Below the pieces are notes generated by a model. It had not been told where the DNA came from. It saw only the letters and a program-made list of their open reading frames with translations, and did not search any database. A stretch of 64,000 bases of DNA from Actinomycetes bacterium. GTDB taxonomy: Bacteria; Actinomycetota; Coriobacteriia; Anaerosomatales; Anaerosomataceae. The translations under genes were made by a program, and so were the position numbers. This document shows positions 25,711-34,300 of this stretch, in pieces. The stretch lies in assembly GCA_022839745.1 (NCBI GenBank), contig JALHJB010000003.1:1-64000 (forward strand), read 5' to 3'. How positions within the stretch are numbered: position 1 is the stretch's first letter; every line of letters starts with the position of its first letter.

Positions 25711-26388
25711 CTACTCGCCGATCCTGGCCAGCTTCACCGCGTACTGCCACGACGTCACCAGGAATACCCCCGAAAGCGCGACGGCAAGCACGATGCCGAT
25801 GACGTCGAACGGAAGCAGGTCGCCCACGAGCGGCGTGAGGAACCACCCCTCGGCAACCATGATCGCGGTGTTCACGGCCACGATGATCAGACGCAGTTCC
25901 GTGGGACCAAAGCTGCCGAAGCTGATCTTGAACACGCCGTCCACGGCGGTGCGGATGTACACGTGCACCGACATCAGCAGGTAGCCGATCATCGCGAACG
26001 CCGCGATGTCCAGGCGCAGGTAGGGCGACATGCCGATGCCGATGATGGTGAGGAACTCGGTGACGGCGTCGACGGTGTGGTCGATGTAGAAGCCGAACTT
26101 CGGCCGCTCGATCTTGCGGTAGCGCGCGAGCGTGCCGTCGAGGCTGTCGCCCACCCAGTTCACGAAGAAGCCCGCCGAGGCGAGCAGCAGCCACCAGACG
26201 CTCTGCCCCGAGAGCCAGTACCCCACGAAGCACATGACCGAGCCCACCACGCCGAGGCCGGTGAGGAAGTCGGGGGTGACCCAGCCGGGGGCGCGCGCGG
26301 CCATCCACTGCAGCGCGGGGCGCTCGAGCGGCCCGAGCAACGTCTGGTTCACGCGGGTGTGCTTGCTGATGTCGTTGGCCTTGGCCAT
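25711..26388 (-). CDS. CDP-alcohol phosphatidyltransferase family membrane protein
   Basis: A 225-residue membrane enzyme. The family motif DG-x2-AR-x8-G-x3-D-x3-D is present as GDSLDGTLARYRKIERPKFG followed by FYIDHTVD (about residues 90-115). Five or six hydrophobic helices surround it. Such enzymes transfer a phosphatidyl group from CDP-diacylglycerol to an alcohol such as inositol phosphate or glycerol-3-phosphate. The neighbouring acyltransferase of PIM or LpxL type suggests phosphatidylinositol-derived lipid synthesis, as in other actinobacteria, but the substrate cannot be read from sequence. AGGAG precedes the ATG at 26388. Confidence 0.88.
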   Translation of the reverse strand: MAKANDISKHTRVNQTLLGPLERPALQWMAARAPGWVTPDFLTGLGVVGSVMCFVGYWLSGQSVWWLLLASAGFFVNWVGDSLDGTLARYRKIERPKFGFYIDHTVDAVTEFLTIIGIGMSPYLRLDIAAFAMIGYLLMSVHVYIRTAVDGVFKISFGSFGPTELRLIIVAVNTAIMVAEGWFLTPLVGDLLPFDVIGIVLAVALSGVFLVTSWQYAVKLARIGE

Positions 26389-26514
26389 GTGCGGTCTCCT
26401 TGTCGGCGGTTCGTACGGGGTGGCGCGGGCAGCGGAGGTCGGTGCGGGTGGTGCTCCCGGACGGAGCGGGCGCGCTCGCATGCCCTCCGGCTCCCGGACC
26501 GTGCCCGGCCGGTG

Positions 26515-27414
26515 TCAGCCGGGCACGTGCACGCCCGGCCACACCACATGCGGCATCGACCACTGCTCGGGCGTCTCGGCGATCCATCGCTCCGGCTCCA
26601 CGAGCACGGCCTCGGCGTTGGCGCGCAGCACGTCGGGTGTGGGGCGGCCGCCGATCATCGGGACCGGCTCGCTCGACACCAGCCGGTAGAGCCCCTCGGG
26701 CGTGCGCCGGCCGGTCATCGCCACCACCGGAACGCCGGCCCGCATCGCCAGACGCACGTGCAGCAGCGGCAACGGCGCGGGATGCCCGAAGAAGTTCGGC
26801 TCGACCTTGTCGGGCTCGGGCATGGGGCGGTCGGCGCCGGTGAGGACGGAGCGGCCCGCTTGCAGACGGCGGGCGGCCTCCTTGAGCGAAGCGACCGAGA
26901 TAGGCGCGACCTCGAAGCCGGCCTCCTCGCGCACCTCGTTCTGCCACTGGTAGCTGCCCGACGGGTCGGGCACCGAGAGCGTCTGCATGTGCCAGCCCGC
27001 CCGTCCGAGCACGCGGCCCACGAGGTCGAAGTTGCCATGATGGACGCCCACGTACACGAACGGGCCCTGGGTGCGTTCGCGCTCGATGAACGCGTGGAAG
27101 GCGTCGTCGCGTACCACGGCGGCGTCCTCGGCCTCGGCATCGCCGAGAACGCGATAGAACTCGTAGAGGAAGAGGGCCATCTGGCGCAGGTTCTCGCGGA
27201 CGGCCGCCTCGAGCGCCTCGCCGGTGAGCGTGCCGCCGGAGACGACGTACTGGTTCACGCGTGCGGCGTGCGCAAGGGCCGATGTGCGGCTGCGCGCAAG
27301 CCGTTCGGCGGCGAAGGAAACGGTGCGGGTGGCGAGTGGTCCGGGAATGGTGCGGGCGGCCGCGACGGCCACGCGCATCCCTGTACGACCGATGAGTCCG
27401 CTCACTCGCCTCAC
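26515..27414 (-). CDS. LpxL/PIM-type lipid acyltransferase
   Basis: A 299-residue acyltransferase of the lipid A biosynthesis / phosphatidylinositol mannoside family. The HxxxxD/E-type motif is HHGNFDLVGR near residue 124; ALTGADRP-like GADRPMP and FFGHPAPLPLLHVRLAMRAG are typical of the second and third motifs. In an actinobacterium the PIM acyltransferase role is more likely than lipid A. The gene precedes the CDP-alcohol phosphatidyltransferase by 126 nt. The start is one of two GTG codons (27414 or 27405); I keep the longer one. Confidence 0.85.
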   Translation of the reverse strand: MRRVSGLIGRTGMRVAVAAARTIPGPLATRTVSFAAERLARSRTSALAHAARVNQYVVSGGTLTGEALEAAVRENLRQMALFLYEFYRVLGDAEAEDAAVVRDDAFHAFIERERTQGPFVYVGVHHGNFDLVGRVLGRAGWHMQTLSVPDPSGSYQWQNEVREEAGFEVAPISVASLKEAARRLQAGRSVLTGADRPMPEPDKVEPNFFGHPAPLPLLHVRLAMRAGVPVVAMTGRRTPEGLYRLVSSEPVPMIGGRPTPDVLRANAEAVLVEPERWIAETPEQWSMPHVVWPGVHVPG

Positions 27415-27497
27415 TCGCTTTCCGGTGCCATCGGAACCAGTGTACCAGCACCCGGCGCAGTGCTACGCTCGTTTGCAACGCTCACGAAGGAGGAACG

Positions 27498-28670
27498 ATG
27501 AACAGCGTGGCAAGCGATGTCCGGATCGTGGAGGTCCCCCTCGGCGATCCGCGGATAAAGGAGTTCGTCGCTTTCCATTGGGACCTCTACGAAGGCAATC
27601 CGTACTGGTGTCCGCAGTTCGACGCCGATCTGCTCGGCAACCGGCTCCTCGGCATGAAGGGGCTGCTCACGCCGCAGCATCCCTATCACCTGTCGTCGGT
27701 GGCCACGCACTTCATGGCGTACAAGGGCGAGAAGGCCGTGGGGCGCGTCTCGGCGGTGGTGAACAACCGCTTCAACGACTACTACAACGTGAAGGTCGCC
27801 TTCTTCGGGTTCTTCGAGTGCGTGGAGGACTACGAGGTGGCGCGGGCGCTGCTCGACGCCGCACGGTCGTGGGCAACGGCGCAGGGCGCCACCGTGCTGC
27901 GCGGGCCCGGCGAGTACTGCAACATCACGCACGAGCGGCAGGGATGCCTGATCGATGGCTTCGACCAGGACGTGTACGTGGAACACACGTGGAACCCGCC
28001 GTACTACCAGGAGTTCATCGAGCGGTACGGCTTTGCGAAGGTGATGGACTACCACGCCTACCTGATCGACCTGAAGACGCCGATCCCCGAGCGGCTGCAC
28101 CACATCTCCGCGCGAGTGCGCGAGCGCGGGACGCTCACCACACGGGCGCTCGACATGTCGCGGTTCGACGAGGACCTCAAACTCGTTATCGATATCTACA
28201 ACCAGGCGTGGGCGCAGAACTGGGGCTTCCTGCCGATCACCGACTGGGAGGTTGACGCGCTCGTGGAGGCGCTCAAGCCGATCATCGATCCGGGGCTCTG
28301 CCGGTTCGCGTACTACGACGGCGAGCCGATCGCCGTGCTGGGCGCGTTCCCCGACCCCAACTACGCGACCAAGCCCCGCTGGAAGCTCTACGGCGACAGC
28401 GACTACGCGCGCATCGCGCGGCTGTTCGCAACGCGGCGCTCGATCCCCCGCGTGCGGCTTATCTTCTTTGGCATCGTGCCCGGATTCCGCCGCCTCGGCG
28501 CCGACGCGCTGCTGTATGAGGAGGTGCACCGGTACGCGGTTCAGAAGGGCTACAAGTCTGTGGACGTGTCGCTGCTGCTCGAGGTGAACGAGCTGATCAT
28601 CCAGGCGGCGGAGTTCATGGGCGGCAGGCGCTACAAGACGTGGCGCATCTGGGACCTGCCGCTTTCGTAG
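27498..28670 (+). CDS. GNAT-superfamily protein (YghO-like)
   Basis: A 390-residue protein. The C-terminal part has the acetyl-CoA-binding GNAT motif around GFRRLGADALLYEEVHRYA, and the N-terminal half (FHWDLYEGNPYWCPQFDADL and RGPGEYCNITHERQGCLIDGFD) matches a family of long GNAT-fold proteins typified by YghO. Its substrate is unknown. AGGAGG stands 5 nt before the ATG at 27498. It is divergent from the acyltransferase gene. No operon partner is visible. Confidence 0.8.
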   Translation: MNSVASDVRIVEVPLGDPRIKEFVAFHWDLYEGNPYWCPQFDADLLGNRLLGMKGLLTPQHPYHLSSVATHFMAYKGEKAVGRVSAVVNNRFNDYYNVKVAFFGFFECVEDYEVARALLDAARSWATAQGATVLRGPGEYCNITHERQGCLIDGFDQDVYVEHTWNPPYYQEFIERYGFAKVMDYHAYLIDLKTPIPERLHHISARVRERGTLTTRALDMSRFDEDLKLVIDIYNQAWAQNWGFLPITDWEVDALVEALKPIIDPGLCRFAYYDGEPIAVLGAFPDPNYATKPRWKLYGDSDYARIARLFATRRSIPRVRLIFFGIVPGFRRLGADALLYEEVHRYAVQKGYKSVDVSLLLEVNELIIQAAEFMGGRRYKTWRIWDLPLS

Positions 28671-28948
28671 GCCAGGCGGGGATCTGCCGCTGTGGTGGGC
28701 CGGGCGGCCGCTCGGTCGATCGATCGAGCCACACGAGGGTCGTGAGCCGCGGTACGGTGCGCCCAGCTGGTGCGCCTGATGTCTCCGAACGCCCGGTGGC
28801 GAGTGCAGACGACCGCTCGGCCTCGGGTTAAACCGCTTGTCGGTCCATTGACACCGTGTATCGCCGAATATGCGCCATTCATCAGCTAGATGTGCATTTC
28901 TTCGAAAACCCGCTTGCGTTCGCTGTGGGGGTGGCGTAGAGTGACAAA
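28671..28948 (+). other. Intergenic stretch carrying a promoter candidate for the structured RNA
   Basis: Nothing coding is supported here; the open frames (such as 28640-28831) look like shadows. Near the 3' end a -35-like TTGCGT (28914-28919) and a -10-like TAGAGT (28937-28942) are separated by 17 nt and would start transcription about at 28949, exactly where the structured RNA element begins. Confidence 0.5.
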
Positions 28949-29119
28949 TGTCCCGAGAGGTCGAACCGGGAGAACCGCGAAAGGTAGCGTACCAGTAGCT
29001 GTCGGCGGGGTGTGGAAGCGGAAGGCACGCGCAAGCAGGCCGGAGGCTCTCAGGCTCCAAAGGTAAGAAACGGGAAGCTTCGGATTAGCGGGTCTTCGTA
29101 GGAACGGTTTCTCGGGACA
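28949..29119 (+). ncRNA. Candidate stand-alone structured RNA of about 170 nt
   Basis: The segment is closed by a perfect 10-bp helix, TGTCCCGAGA (28949-28958) with TCTCGGGACA (29110-29119). Inside are purine-rich single strands and tetraloop-like runs such as CGAAAGG, CTCCAAAGG and GAAGCTTCGG, but no open frame that looks coding. A 17-nt-spaced promoter lies just upstream on the plus strand. It lies between two converging genes (GNAT and GGDEF), so it is not an mRNA leader. Size, host type and layout would suit the raiA-type RNA of anaerobic actinobacteria and clostridia, but I could not match its sequence, so the class is left open. Confidence 0.5.
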
Positions 29120-29233
29120 CCTGTATTCTCAGGCGGATCGCGCTGATCGGCACCACCAGTGCCCCTCGCGGCGCTACCGATCCGCCCCCCGGCGCCACCG
29201 CTCACCCGCTGCCCCTCTGTGCTGTCGCCCGCG

Positions 29234-30487
29234 CTAGCCCTCGGCAAGCACCACGCGATCGCGACCGGCCTGCTTGGCCGCGTACATCGCGTGGTCGGCG
29301 CGCAGCACGAGCGAGTCGCGGCTCTCCTCGCTACGCAGCTCGGCCACGCCGACGCTCACGGCCAGCAACACCCGTTCGCCGGAGATCACCGCCGGCTCCG
29401 CGGCGACGCGAATGCGGATCCGTTCTGCAAGCGCGGCCGCCCGGCTGGCATCGAGGCCCGGAGCGATCAGCAGGAACTCCTCGCCGCCAACCCGGCCCAC
29501 GGTATCGTACGACCGGCTCTCGTCACTGATGAGCCGCCCGAAGTGACACAGCGCGACATCGCCGCCACTGTGATCGTACCGGTCGTTGACGAGCTTGAAG
29601 TCATCCAGATCGAGCATGGCCACGCTGAGGGGCGTGCCGGTGCGACGGGCCCGATCGATCTCCTCGTCCAGCCGCGCGAACGCGCCCCGGCGGTTGACCA
29701 GCCCGGTGAGGTCGTCGGTGAGTGCCGCATCGGCCAGGTGGCGGTGCACCTCGCTCACGTGTCCGTTCAGCCGCCCCGCGACGAACAACAGCGCGGAGCT
29801 CGACAGTCCTGCGGTGAGCAGGCCGAGCACCCACAGCGTTGTTGCCGTATCGCGGAGCTGGTCCTCGATGGTCGCAACCGGCACGGCCACCGTGGCAGCC
29901 CCCACCACGCTCCCAACGTGTCGCTCGTGCCCCGAGTGACACGTGAGACATTCTGAGTGCGCCACAAGCGGGCTGATATAGCGAAGCGACTCGCCAGCGC
30001 GGGTCTCGGCGATCTCCCACCGCGGCTCGCGGTCGTGTTCAAGCGCCACGAGCGACTCGCGCTCCCAGGCGTCGGCCGCGTGCGCGGGATTGATGGGTTC
30101 GAGGCTCACCAGGCGCACCGACACGCCCGTCCTGGCCTCGAGCCGCTCGGTGATCTGCATTGCGACAAGTCCCGGGTTCTGGAGCACGAGCGAACGACCG
30201 TCGGGCAGCTCGGCGGTATCTGCGATCTCCAGCCGTTCGAAGTACGGGTTCTGCACCGCGCCGGAACGCCGCTCCACCCACACTCCCCCGTGCTCGGTGA
30301 TCCACCCTCGCGTGGTCAGGATGACCTCGCTGTAGGTGGCGGCCTGGCTGCGAAGCGATTCGTACAGAAGCGTACGTGTGCGCAGGTAGATCGACCCATA
30401 CATGAACGCGGTGGACACAACAGCGGCGATGACGAGCGAGACCGTGAATCGTCTGAGGTGCCGCTGCGCGAGTATCGCTTCGGTCAT
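29234..30487 (-). CDS. Membrane diguanylate cyclase with heme-binding (DUF3365-like) sensor domain
   Basis: A 417-residue protein. An N-terminal membrane helix (about 15-33) is followed by an outside sensor domain of DUF3365/Tll0287 type carrying one c-type heme motif, CLTCH (near residue 182). A second membrane helix (about 220-240) leads into a GGDEF domain (about 255-417): the active site is GGEEF, and RSYD 5 residues before it is a c-di-GMP inhibitory I-site. It therefore probably makes c-di-GMP in response to a redox or gas signal. I chose the ATG at 30487; an upstream ATG at 30562 lacks a clear ribosome-binding site. Confidence 0.9.
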   Translation of the reverse strand: MTEAILAQRHLRRFTVSLVIAAVVSTAFMYGSIYLRTRTLLYESLRSQAATYSEVILTTRGWITEHGGVWVERRSGAVQNPYFERLEIADTAELPDGRSLVLQNPGLVAMQITERLEARTGVSVRLVSLEPINPAHAADAWERESLVALEHDREPRWEIAETRAGESLRYISPLVAHSECLTCHSGHERHVGSVVGAATVAVPVATIEDQLRDTATTLWVLGLLTAGLSSSALLFVAGRLNGHVSEVHRHLADAALTDDLTGLVNRRGAFARLDEEIDRARRTGTPLSVAMLDLDDFKLVNDRYDHSGGDVALCHFGRLISDESRSYDTVGRVGGEEFLLIAPGLDASRAAALAERIRIRVAAEPAVISGERVLLAVSVGVAELRSEESRDSLVLRADHAMYAAKQAGRDRVVLAEG

Positions 30488-30625
30488 GGGGCCGCCTGCC
30501 GAGTGTCGTCCGTGGCTTATGTATCGGCATGTCCTGAGTCGGAGTGTAGTATCAGTTTCCATAAAGGTCACTACCCTTCCTGTCAGAGCGGCGCGGTACG
30601 ATGCGTGGTGTCGAGAGGAGCCACC

Positions 30626-32104
30626 GTGCGCACGCTGTCGAAATCGCGCTTCCAGAAGGGCCTGCAGTGCGAGAAGGCCTTGTGGCTGTTGCTACATCGC
30701 CCGGAGCTCGCGGCGAGCACCTCCGAGTCGCAGCAGTGGATCTTCGACCAAGGCAGTGAGACGGGGCGGCTCGCACAGCGGCTCTTCCCGGGTGGCGTGG
30801 AGGTCGCCGAGGACCACACGCAGGGCGATCAGGCGCTCGAGACCACGGCAAGGCTGCTTGCCGAGGGAGCGCGCGTGCTCTACGAGCCCGCGTTCAGCTT
30901 CGGCGGGGTGTTCGCACGCGTGGACATCCTCGTTGCCGCGGACGACGGCAGGTGGGACCTCTACGAGGTGAAGTCGAGCACGCGCACCAAGGACGTGCAC
31001 GTCACCGACGCCGCGGTGCAGGCGTACGCGGTGGAGGGGTCCGGACTTGCGGTCCGCTCCATCAACATCGTGCATCTCGATACCACGTACGTGTACACCG
31101 GCGGCGACTACGATGTTTCGGCTCTGTTCGCGATCGACGACATCACGGAGGCCGCGCGTGCGTTCATGCCCGAGGTGCCGACGGCCGTTGCGCGTCTGCA
31201 GGCGATGCTCGAGGGGCCGGAGCCGCAGGTGAAGATCGGCGAGCGCTGCTCGTCGCCGTACGGCTGCGACTTCACCGGGTACTGCCACGCGTTCCTGCCG
31301 GGCGAGCATCCGGTCACGGCCCTGCCTCGCATCAAGGACCCGCTCCTGCACGCGCTCCTCGACCTCGGCGTGTTGTCGATCAACGACGTGCCCGACGACT
31401 TCGCACGTCTCAACGCAGTGCAGCGCGAGGCGATCGCGGTGGTGAAGGCAGGCGAGCCGCACGTGGATCGGCCCGGGCTTGCGCGGAGCCTCGGAGGGCT
31501 CGAGTGGCCCGTGTACCACCTGGACTTCGAGACCATCAACCCGGGTCTGCCTATCTGGCCGGGAACGCGGCCGTACGAGGTGATCGCGTTCCAGTACTCG
31601 GTGCACATCCAGCATGAGGACGGGCGCGTGGAGCACCGTGAGTACCTGCATCGCGGGTCCGACGACCCGCGGCCAGCGCTTGCCCGCCAGCTTGTGGCCG
31701 ATCTCGACACCGCAGGGTCGGTCACGCACTACACCCCGTACGAGCGCACGCAACTGCGCGCACTCGCGCGAGCGGTGCCCGAGTGTGCGGCTGAGATCGA
31801 GGCGATCATCGACCGGCTGTTCGATCTGGAGCCCGTGATCAGGCAGAACATGCGGCACCCCCGTGCGGCCGGCCGCTCGAGCATCAAGGCCGTGCTGCCG
31901 GCATGGTGCCCCGACTGCTCGTACGCGGACCTCGCGATCAACGAAGGCCAGCTCGCAAGCGTGCGCTACCTGCGGATCGTGAAGGGCCTGGCCGACGCGG
32001 ACGAGGCTGAGGCCACATACCGCGACCTGCTCGAGTACTGCGGACTCGACACGTATGCCATGGTGCGGTTGCTGAACGAGATGCTGCGGCTTTCGCGGGA
32101 GTGA
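30626..32104 (+). CDS. DUF2779 protein: Cas4-like nuclease domain plus RNase H-fold exonuclease domain
   Basis: A 492-residue two-domain protein. The N-terminal half has a PD-(D/E)xK nuclease core (VDILVAADDGRWDLYEVKSST) bracketed by cysteines, LQCEKALW at about 15 and CSSPYGC/CDFTGYC near 210-220, the layout of Cas4/AddB-type Fe-S nucleases. The C-terminal DUF2779 region begins VYHLDFETINPGLPIWPGTR, a DnaQ-like DEDD exonuclease motif, and ends with a further CPDC site and a helical tail. It probably processes DNA, but no partner is visible. The start is a GTG at 30626 after GAGGAG; the frame opens further upstream without support. Confidence 0.85.
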   Translation: MRTLSKSRFQKGLQCEKALWLLLHRPELAASTSESQQWIFDQGSETGRLAQRLFPGGVEVAEDHTQGDQALETTARLLAEGARVLYEPAFSFGGVFARVDILVAADDGRWDLYEVKSSTRTKDVHVTDAAVQAYAVEGSGLAVRSINIVHLDTTYVYTGGDYDVSALFAIDDITEAARAFMPEVPTAVARLQAMLEGPEPQVKIGERCSSPYGCDFTGYCHAFLPGEHPVTALPRIKDPLLHALLDLGVLSINDVPDDFARLNAVQREAIAVVKAGEPHVDRPGLARSLGGLEWPVYHLDFETINPGLPIWPGTRPYEVIAFQYSVHIQHEDGRVEHREYLHRGSDDPRPALARQLVADLDTAGSVTHYTPYERTQLRALARAVPECAAEIEAIIDRLFDLEPVIRQNMRHPRAAGRSSIKAVLPAWCPDCSYADLAINEGQLASVRYLRIVKGLADADEAEATYRDLLEYCGLDTYAMVRLLNEMLRLSRE

Positions 32105-32232
32105 GCGCCGGTGCGGGCCGCGGCATCATCCGCGCGGGAAGCGCCGCAGGAAACGGCCATCCCACAGCCGCCCTCGCACATCGCACGCTCTGGTACGGTG
32201 GTGCAGTCAGATCCGGAGACGAGGTGGTGGGC

Positions 32233-32706
32233 ATGTCTGATCGACCGCTGTGGCGCGTGAATCTCCCGTACATCGTGATCGGCTTGCTCGATGTCTTCGC
32301 GATCGGCCTGGGCATGGGCGTGCCCGTGCTCGCGATCATCCTGGGAGCGGGACTCGGATGGTGGCTGGTGCGCCGGGGCCCCGGCGTGTTGCCCGAGATG
32401 TCACCGGTGCCCGCCGGGCCTGCCGTCCCCCGCTCCGCGATCCGCACGCTGCTGGCGCAGGCGCTCACCGTTTCAGCCGTGACCTTCATCGTGATGCTCG
32501 CGGTGTGGGGTCCATCGATCCCGTTCGCGTTCGATAGCGGATTCGACACCGCCGGCTTTGGCATCCCGCTGATCCTGTACACGCCGCACGCGTCGATGAT
32601 CGGCTGGCTCGTGCTGATGATCGTGATCGCGCCGCTGGTGCAGTTCGCCGCCATCGTGACCACAGGGGCGCTCGCACTCGCACGCGGTCCGCGCGCGGAG
32701 GAGTAG
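32233..32706 (+). CDS. Small membrane protein of unknown function
   Basis: A 157-residue protein with about four hydrophobic helices: PYIVIGLLDVFAIGLGMG, VPVLAIILGAGLGWWL, AQALTVSAVTFIVMLAVWG and MIGWLVLMIVIAPLVQFAAIV. A proline-rich loop separates the first and second pairs. No family is recognised. The ATG at 32233 follows GAGGTGG; it lies 128 nt after the DUF2779 stop, so co-transcription is possible. Confidence 0.65.
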   Translation: MSDRPLWRVNLPYIVIGLLDVFAIGLGMGVPVLAIILGAGLGWWLVRRGPGVLPEMSPVPAGPAVPRSAIRTLLAQALTVSAVTFIVMLAVWGPSIPFAFDSGFDTAGFGIPLILYTPHASMIGWLVLMIVIAPLVQFAAIVTTGALALARGPRAEE

Positions 32707-32748
32707 CGGCTCCGTCGGCCGGGCGTCAGCGGCTCCGTCGGCCGGGCG
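32705..32748. repeat. Two tandem copies of a 21-bp GC-rich sequence
   Basis: AGCGGCTCCGTCGGCCGGGCG occurs at 32705-32725 and 32728-32748 (period 23). It lies exactly at the 3' end of the membrane protein gene (the TAG is at its start) and before the convergent glycerophosphodiesterase gene. Role unknown, possibly a remnant of slippage; compare the 38-bp repeats at another gene end in this window. Confidence 0.8.
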
Positions 32749-32759
32749 GTCACGGCATC

Positions 32760-33578
32760 CTAATCGAGCGCTCCGGGGTTGCAGATGAAGCCGTCGACCA
32801 ACTCCTCGGCGCGGGCGAGGTCATCGGCATCCTCGATCGTCCAGCCGAGGATCGGCCTCCCCCGCCAACGCTGCACGGTCACACCGGGGCACGGCAGCGC
32901 GTCGATGTCATACGCGATGAAGTCGGGCTTGCTCGTCCAGTTCATGGCCATGTTGGCGAGCAGAAGCTTCTCGTACCATGCGAGGTTCTCGCCCTTGAAA
33001 CGGCTCGCGAGCTGCCCGCGCGGAATGTCGGGAGCAAGCTCGGCGACGCGCTGCAGCGAGTACGGGTTGAACGACATCACGCATGCCGGGCCGTCGTACG
33101 CATCGAGCTGCATGGCAACGGCGTCCTCAAGCGCGCCCACCTCGCCCTCGTTCTTGATCTCCACGAACACCGGCACGCGCCCATCCACGAGCGCGAGGAC
33201 CTCGGACAGCGTGGGAATCGTCTGGTCGCCACCACGGAGGCTTAGCTGCCTGAGCTCGAACGAGGGCGTATCGGCGAGCGGCCGCACCACGCCGGTCATG
33301 CGCTCGAGCGAGGCGTCGTGGAAGACCATGATCTCGCCGTCGAGCGACCGCTGCACGTCAAGCTCCACCGCGTAGCCGTTGCCCACAGCCTCGGCAAAGG
33401 CCGCCAGCGAGTTCTCAGGGCGCTCGCCGCTGTCGGTCCACTGGCCGCGATGCGCGATCTTCTGCGCGGTGAGCCACTCGGGCGGCTCGCGGTCGGGCAT
33501 GCCCCCGGTGCCGAACGCATACGCGCCGGCAAGGACGGCCAGAACGAACAGCGCGGTGATCAAACCGGTCAGCTTCAC
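32760..33578 (-). CDS. Glycerophosphodiester phosphodiesterase
   Basis: A 272-residue enzyme that hydrolyses glycerophosphodiesters from phospholipid turnover. The GDPD signatures are present: KIAHRGQW (about residues 40-47), the EN-S segment RPENSLAAF, the metal ligands in ELDVQ, and FHDASLERMTG. The N-terminus is a hydrophobic segment (residues 4-22), so the protein is membrane-anchored or secreted. The start is a GTG at 33578 that overlaps the stop of the DUF937 remnant (GTGA). Confidence 0.92.
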   Translation of the reverse strand: MKLTGLITALFVLAVLAGAYAFGTGGMPDREPPEWLTAQKIAHRGQWTDSGERPENSLAAFAEAVGNGYAVELDVQRSLDGEIMVFHDASLERMTGVVRPLADTPSFELRQLSLRGGDQTIPTLSEVLALVDGRVPVFVEIKNEGEVGALEDAVAMQLDAYDGPACVMSFNPYSLQRVAELAPDIPRGQLASRFKGENLAWYEKLLLANMAMNWTSKPDFIAYDIDALPCPGVTVQRWRGRPILGWTIEDADDLARAEELVDGFICNPGALD

Positions 33579-33830
33579 TGAAGACCCTCTCGCACAGGGG
33601 CCATCTGCTTCTTGAACATCTTACCGAGGAGACCCATGACCTGATCGACAGCCGAGCAATCCTTGTCGGCATCGAGCGCCGAGCGCGTGGCCGAGGATGC
33701 CCGGAGCCGCTTCGGCATCCGCCTGAGCCGCCGAGCCCGCCGACTTCTCGTCGATGCCCACGGCGCTGCCGATCTCGGCGAGTCCGCCGTCTGAGAGCTG
33801 GTCCATGAGGCTCCTGGTGGGTGCGTCCAT
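33575..33830 (-). pseudogene. Frameshifted DUF937-like gene
   Basis: The ATG at 33830 (with AAAGGG upstream) opens MDAPTRSLMDQLSDGGLAEIG, then GIDEKSAGSAAQADAEAAPG, which matches the start of DUF937 (YidB-like) proteins. That frame then runs into junk to a stop at 33621. The typical DUF937 end (LDADKDCSAVDQVMGLLGKM) is in another frame that stops at 33575. A one-base indel near 33666-33680 would explain this. The product would be about 85 residues, so it is also shorter than usual. It is translationally joined to the phosphodiesterase gene by GTGA. Confidence 0.65.
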
Positions 33831-33911
33831 ATGCGCCCTTTCATCGGCCCGCGGCGCGGACATCGTTCTGCGGTATGCACGGGGCGCGACTGACCCGCGC
33901 CCCTCACCTCG

Positions 33912-34166
33912 CTAGACCTTCTTGCGAACGAAACCGTAGACAGCAAGCACCACGACCGCGCCGAGCGTGCCGACAAGCAGCGACCAGAGGTTGAAGCCGG
34001 TCATGCCCGTCTTGCTGAAGATGCTCATGATCCACCCGCCGAAGAACCCACCGACGATGCCGAGCGCCATAGTGACCAGGAATCCGGCCTTCTGCTCACC
34101 CGGCAAGATCCACTTTGCGAGTATGCCGGCGAGCAGACCGACGACGATCCACGAAAGCCATCCCAT
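33912..34166 (-). CDS. GlsB/YeaQ/YmgE-family stress-response membrane protein
   Basis: An 84-residue protein of three membrane helices (about 3-20, 27-49 and 57-79), with the family sequence MGWLSWIVVGLLAGILAKWI and GFLVTMALGIVGGFFGGWI. This is the transglycosylase-associated (GlsB/YeaQ) family, usually induced under stress; biochemical function unknown. AGGAGG stands before the ATG at 34166. Confidence 0.93.
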   Translation of the reverse strand: MGWLSWIVVGLLAGILAKWILPGEQKAGFLVTMALGIVGGFFGGWIMSIFSKTGMTGFNLWSLLVGTLGAVVVLAVYGFVRKKV

Positions 34167-34300
34167 GTGCAGCTCCTCCTTGCTGGGTTATGGATACGCT
34201 TTGGTACTTACCCGAAGACGGCGCGGGCCGTGCGGGCGACGGGCGGCGGGTGTAGCCTGCGCGAATGGGGCGGCAGCGCTGGAGCGGCGCAGCTCGTGCG

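Noticed and set aside
28949..29119. Glycine riboswitch (CTCTCAGG seen at 29047-29054)
   Set aside because: The rest of the aptamer pattern is absent, and there is no downstream gene on the same strand to regulate.
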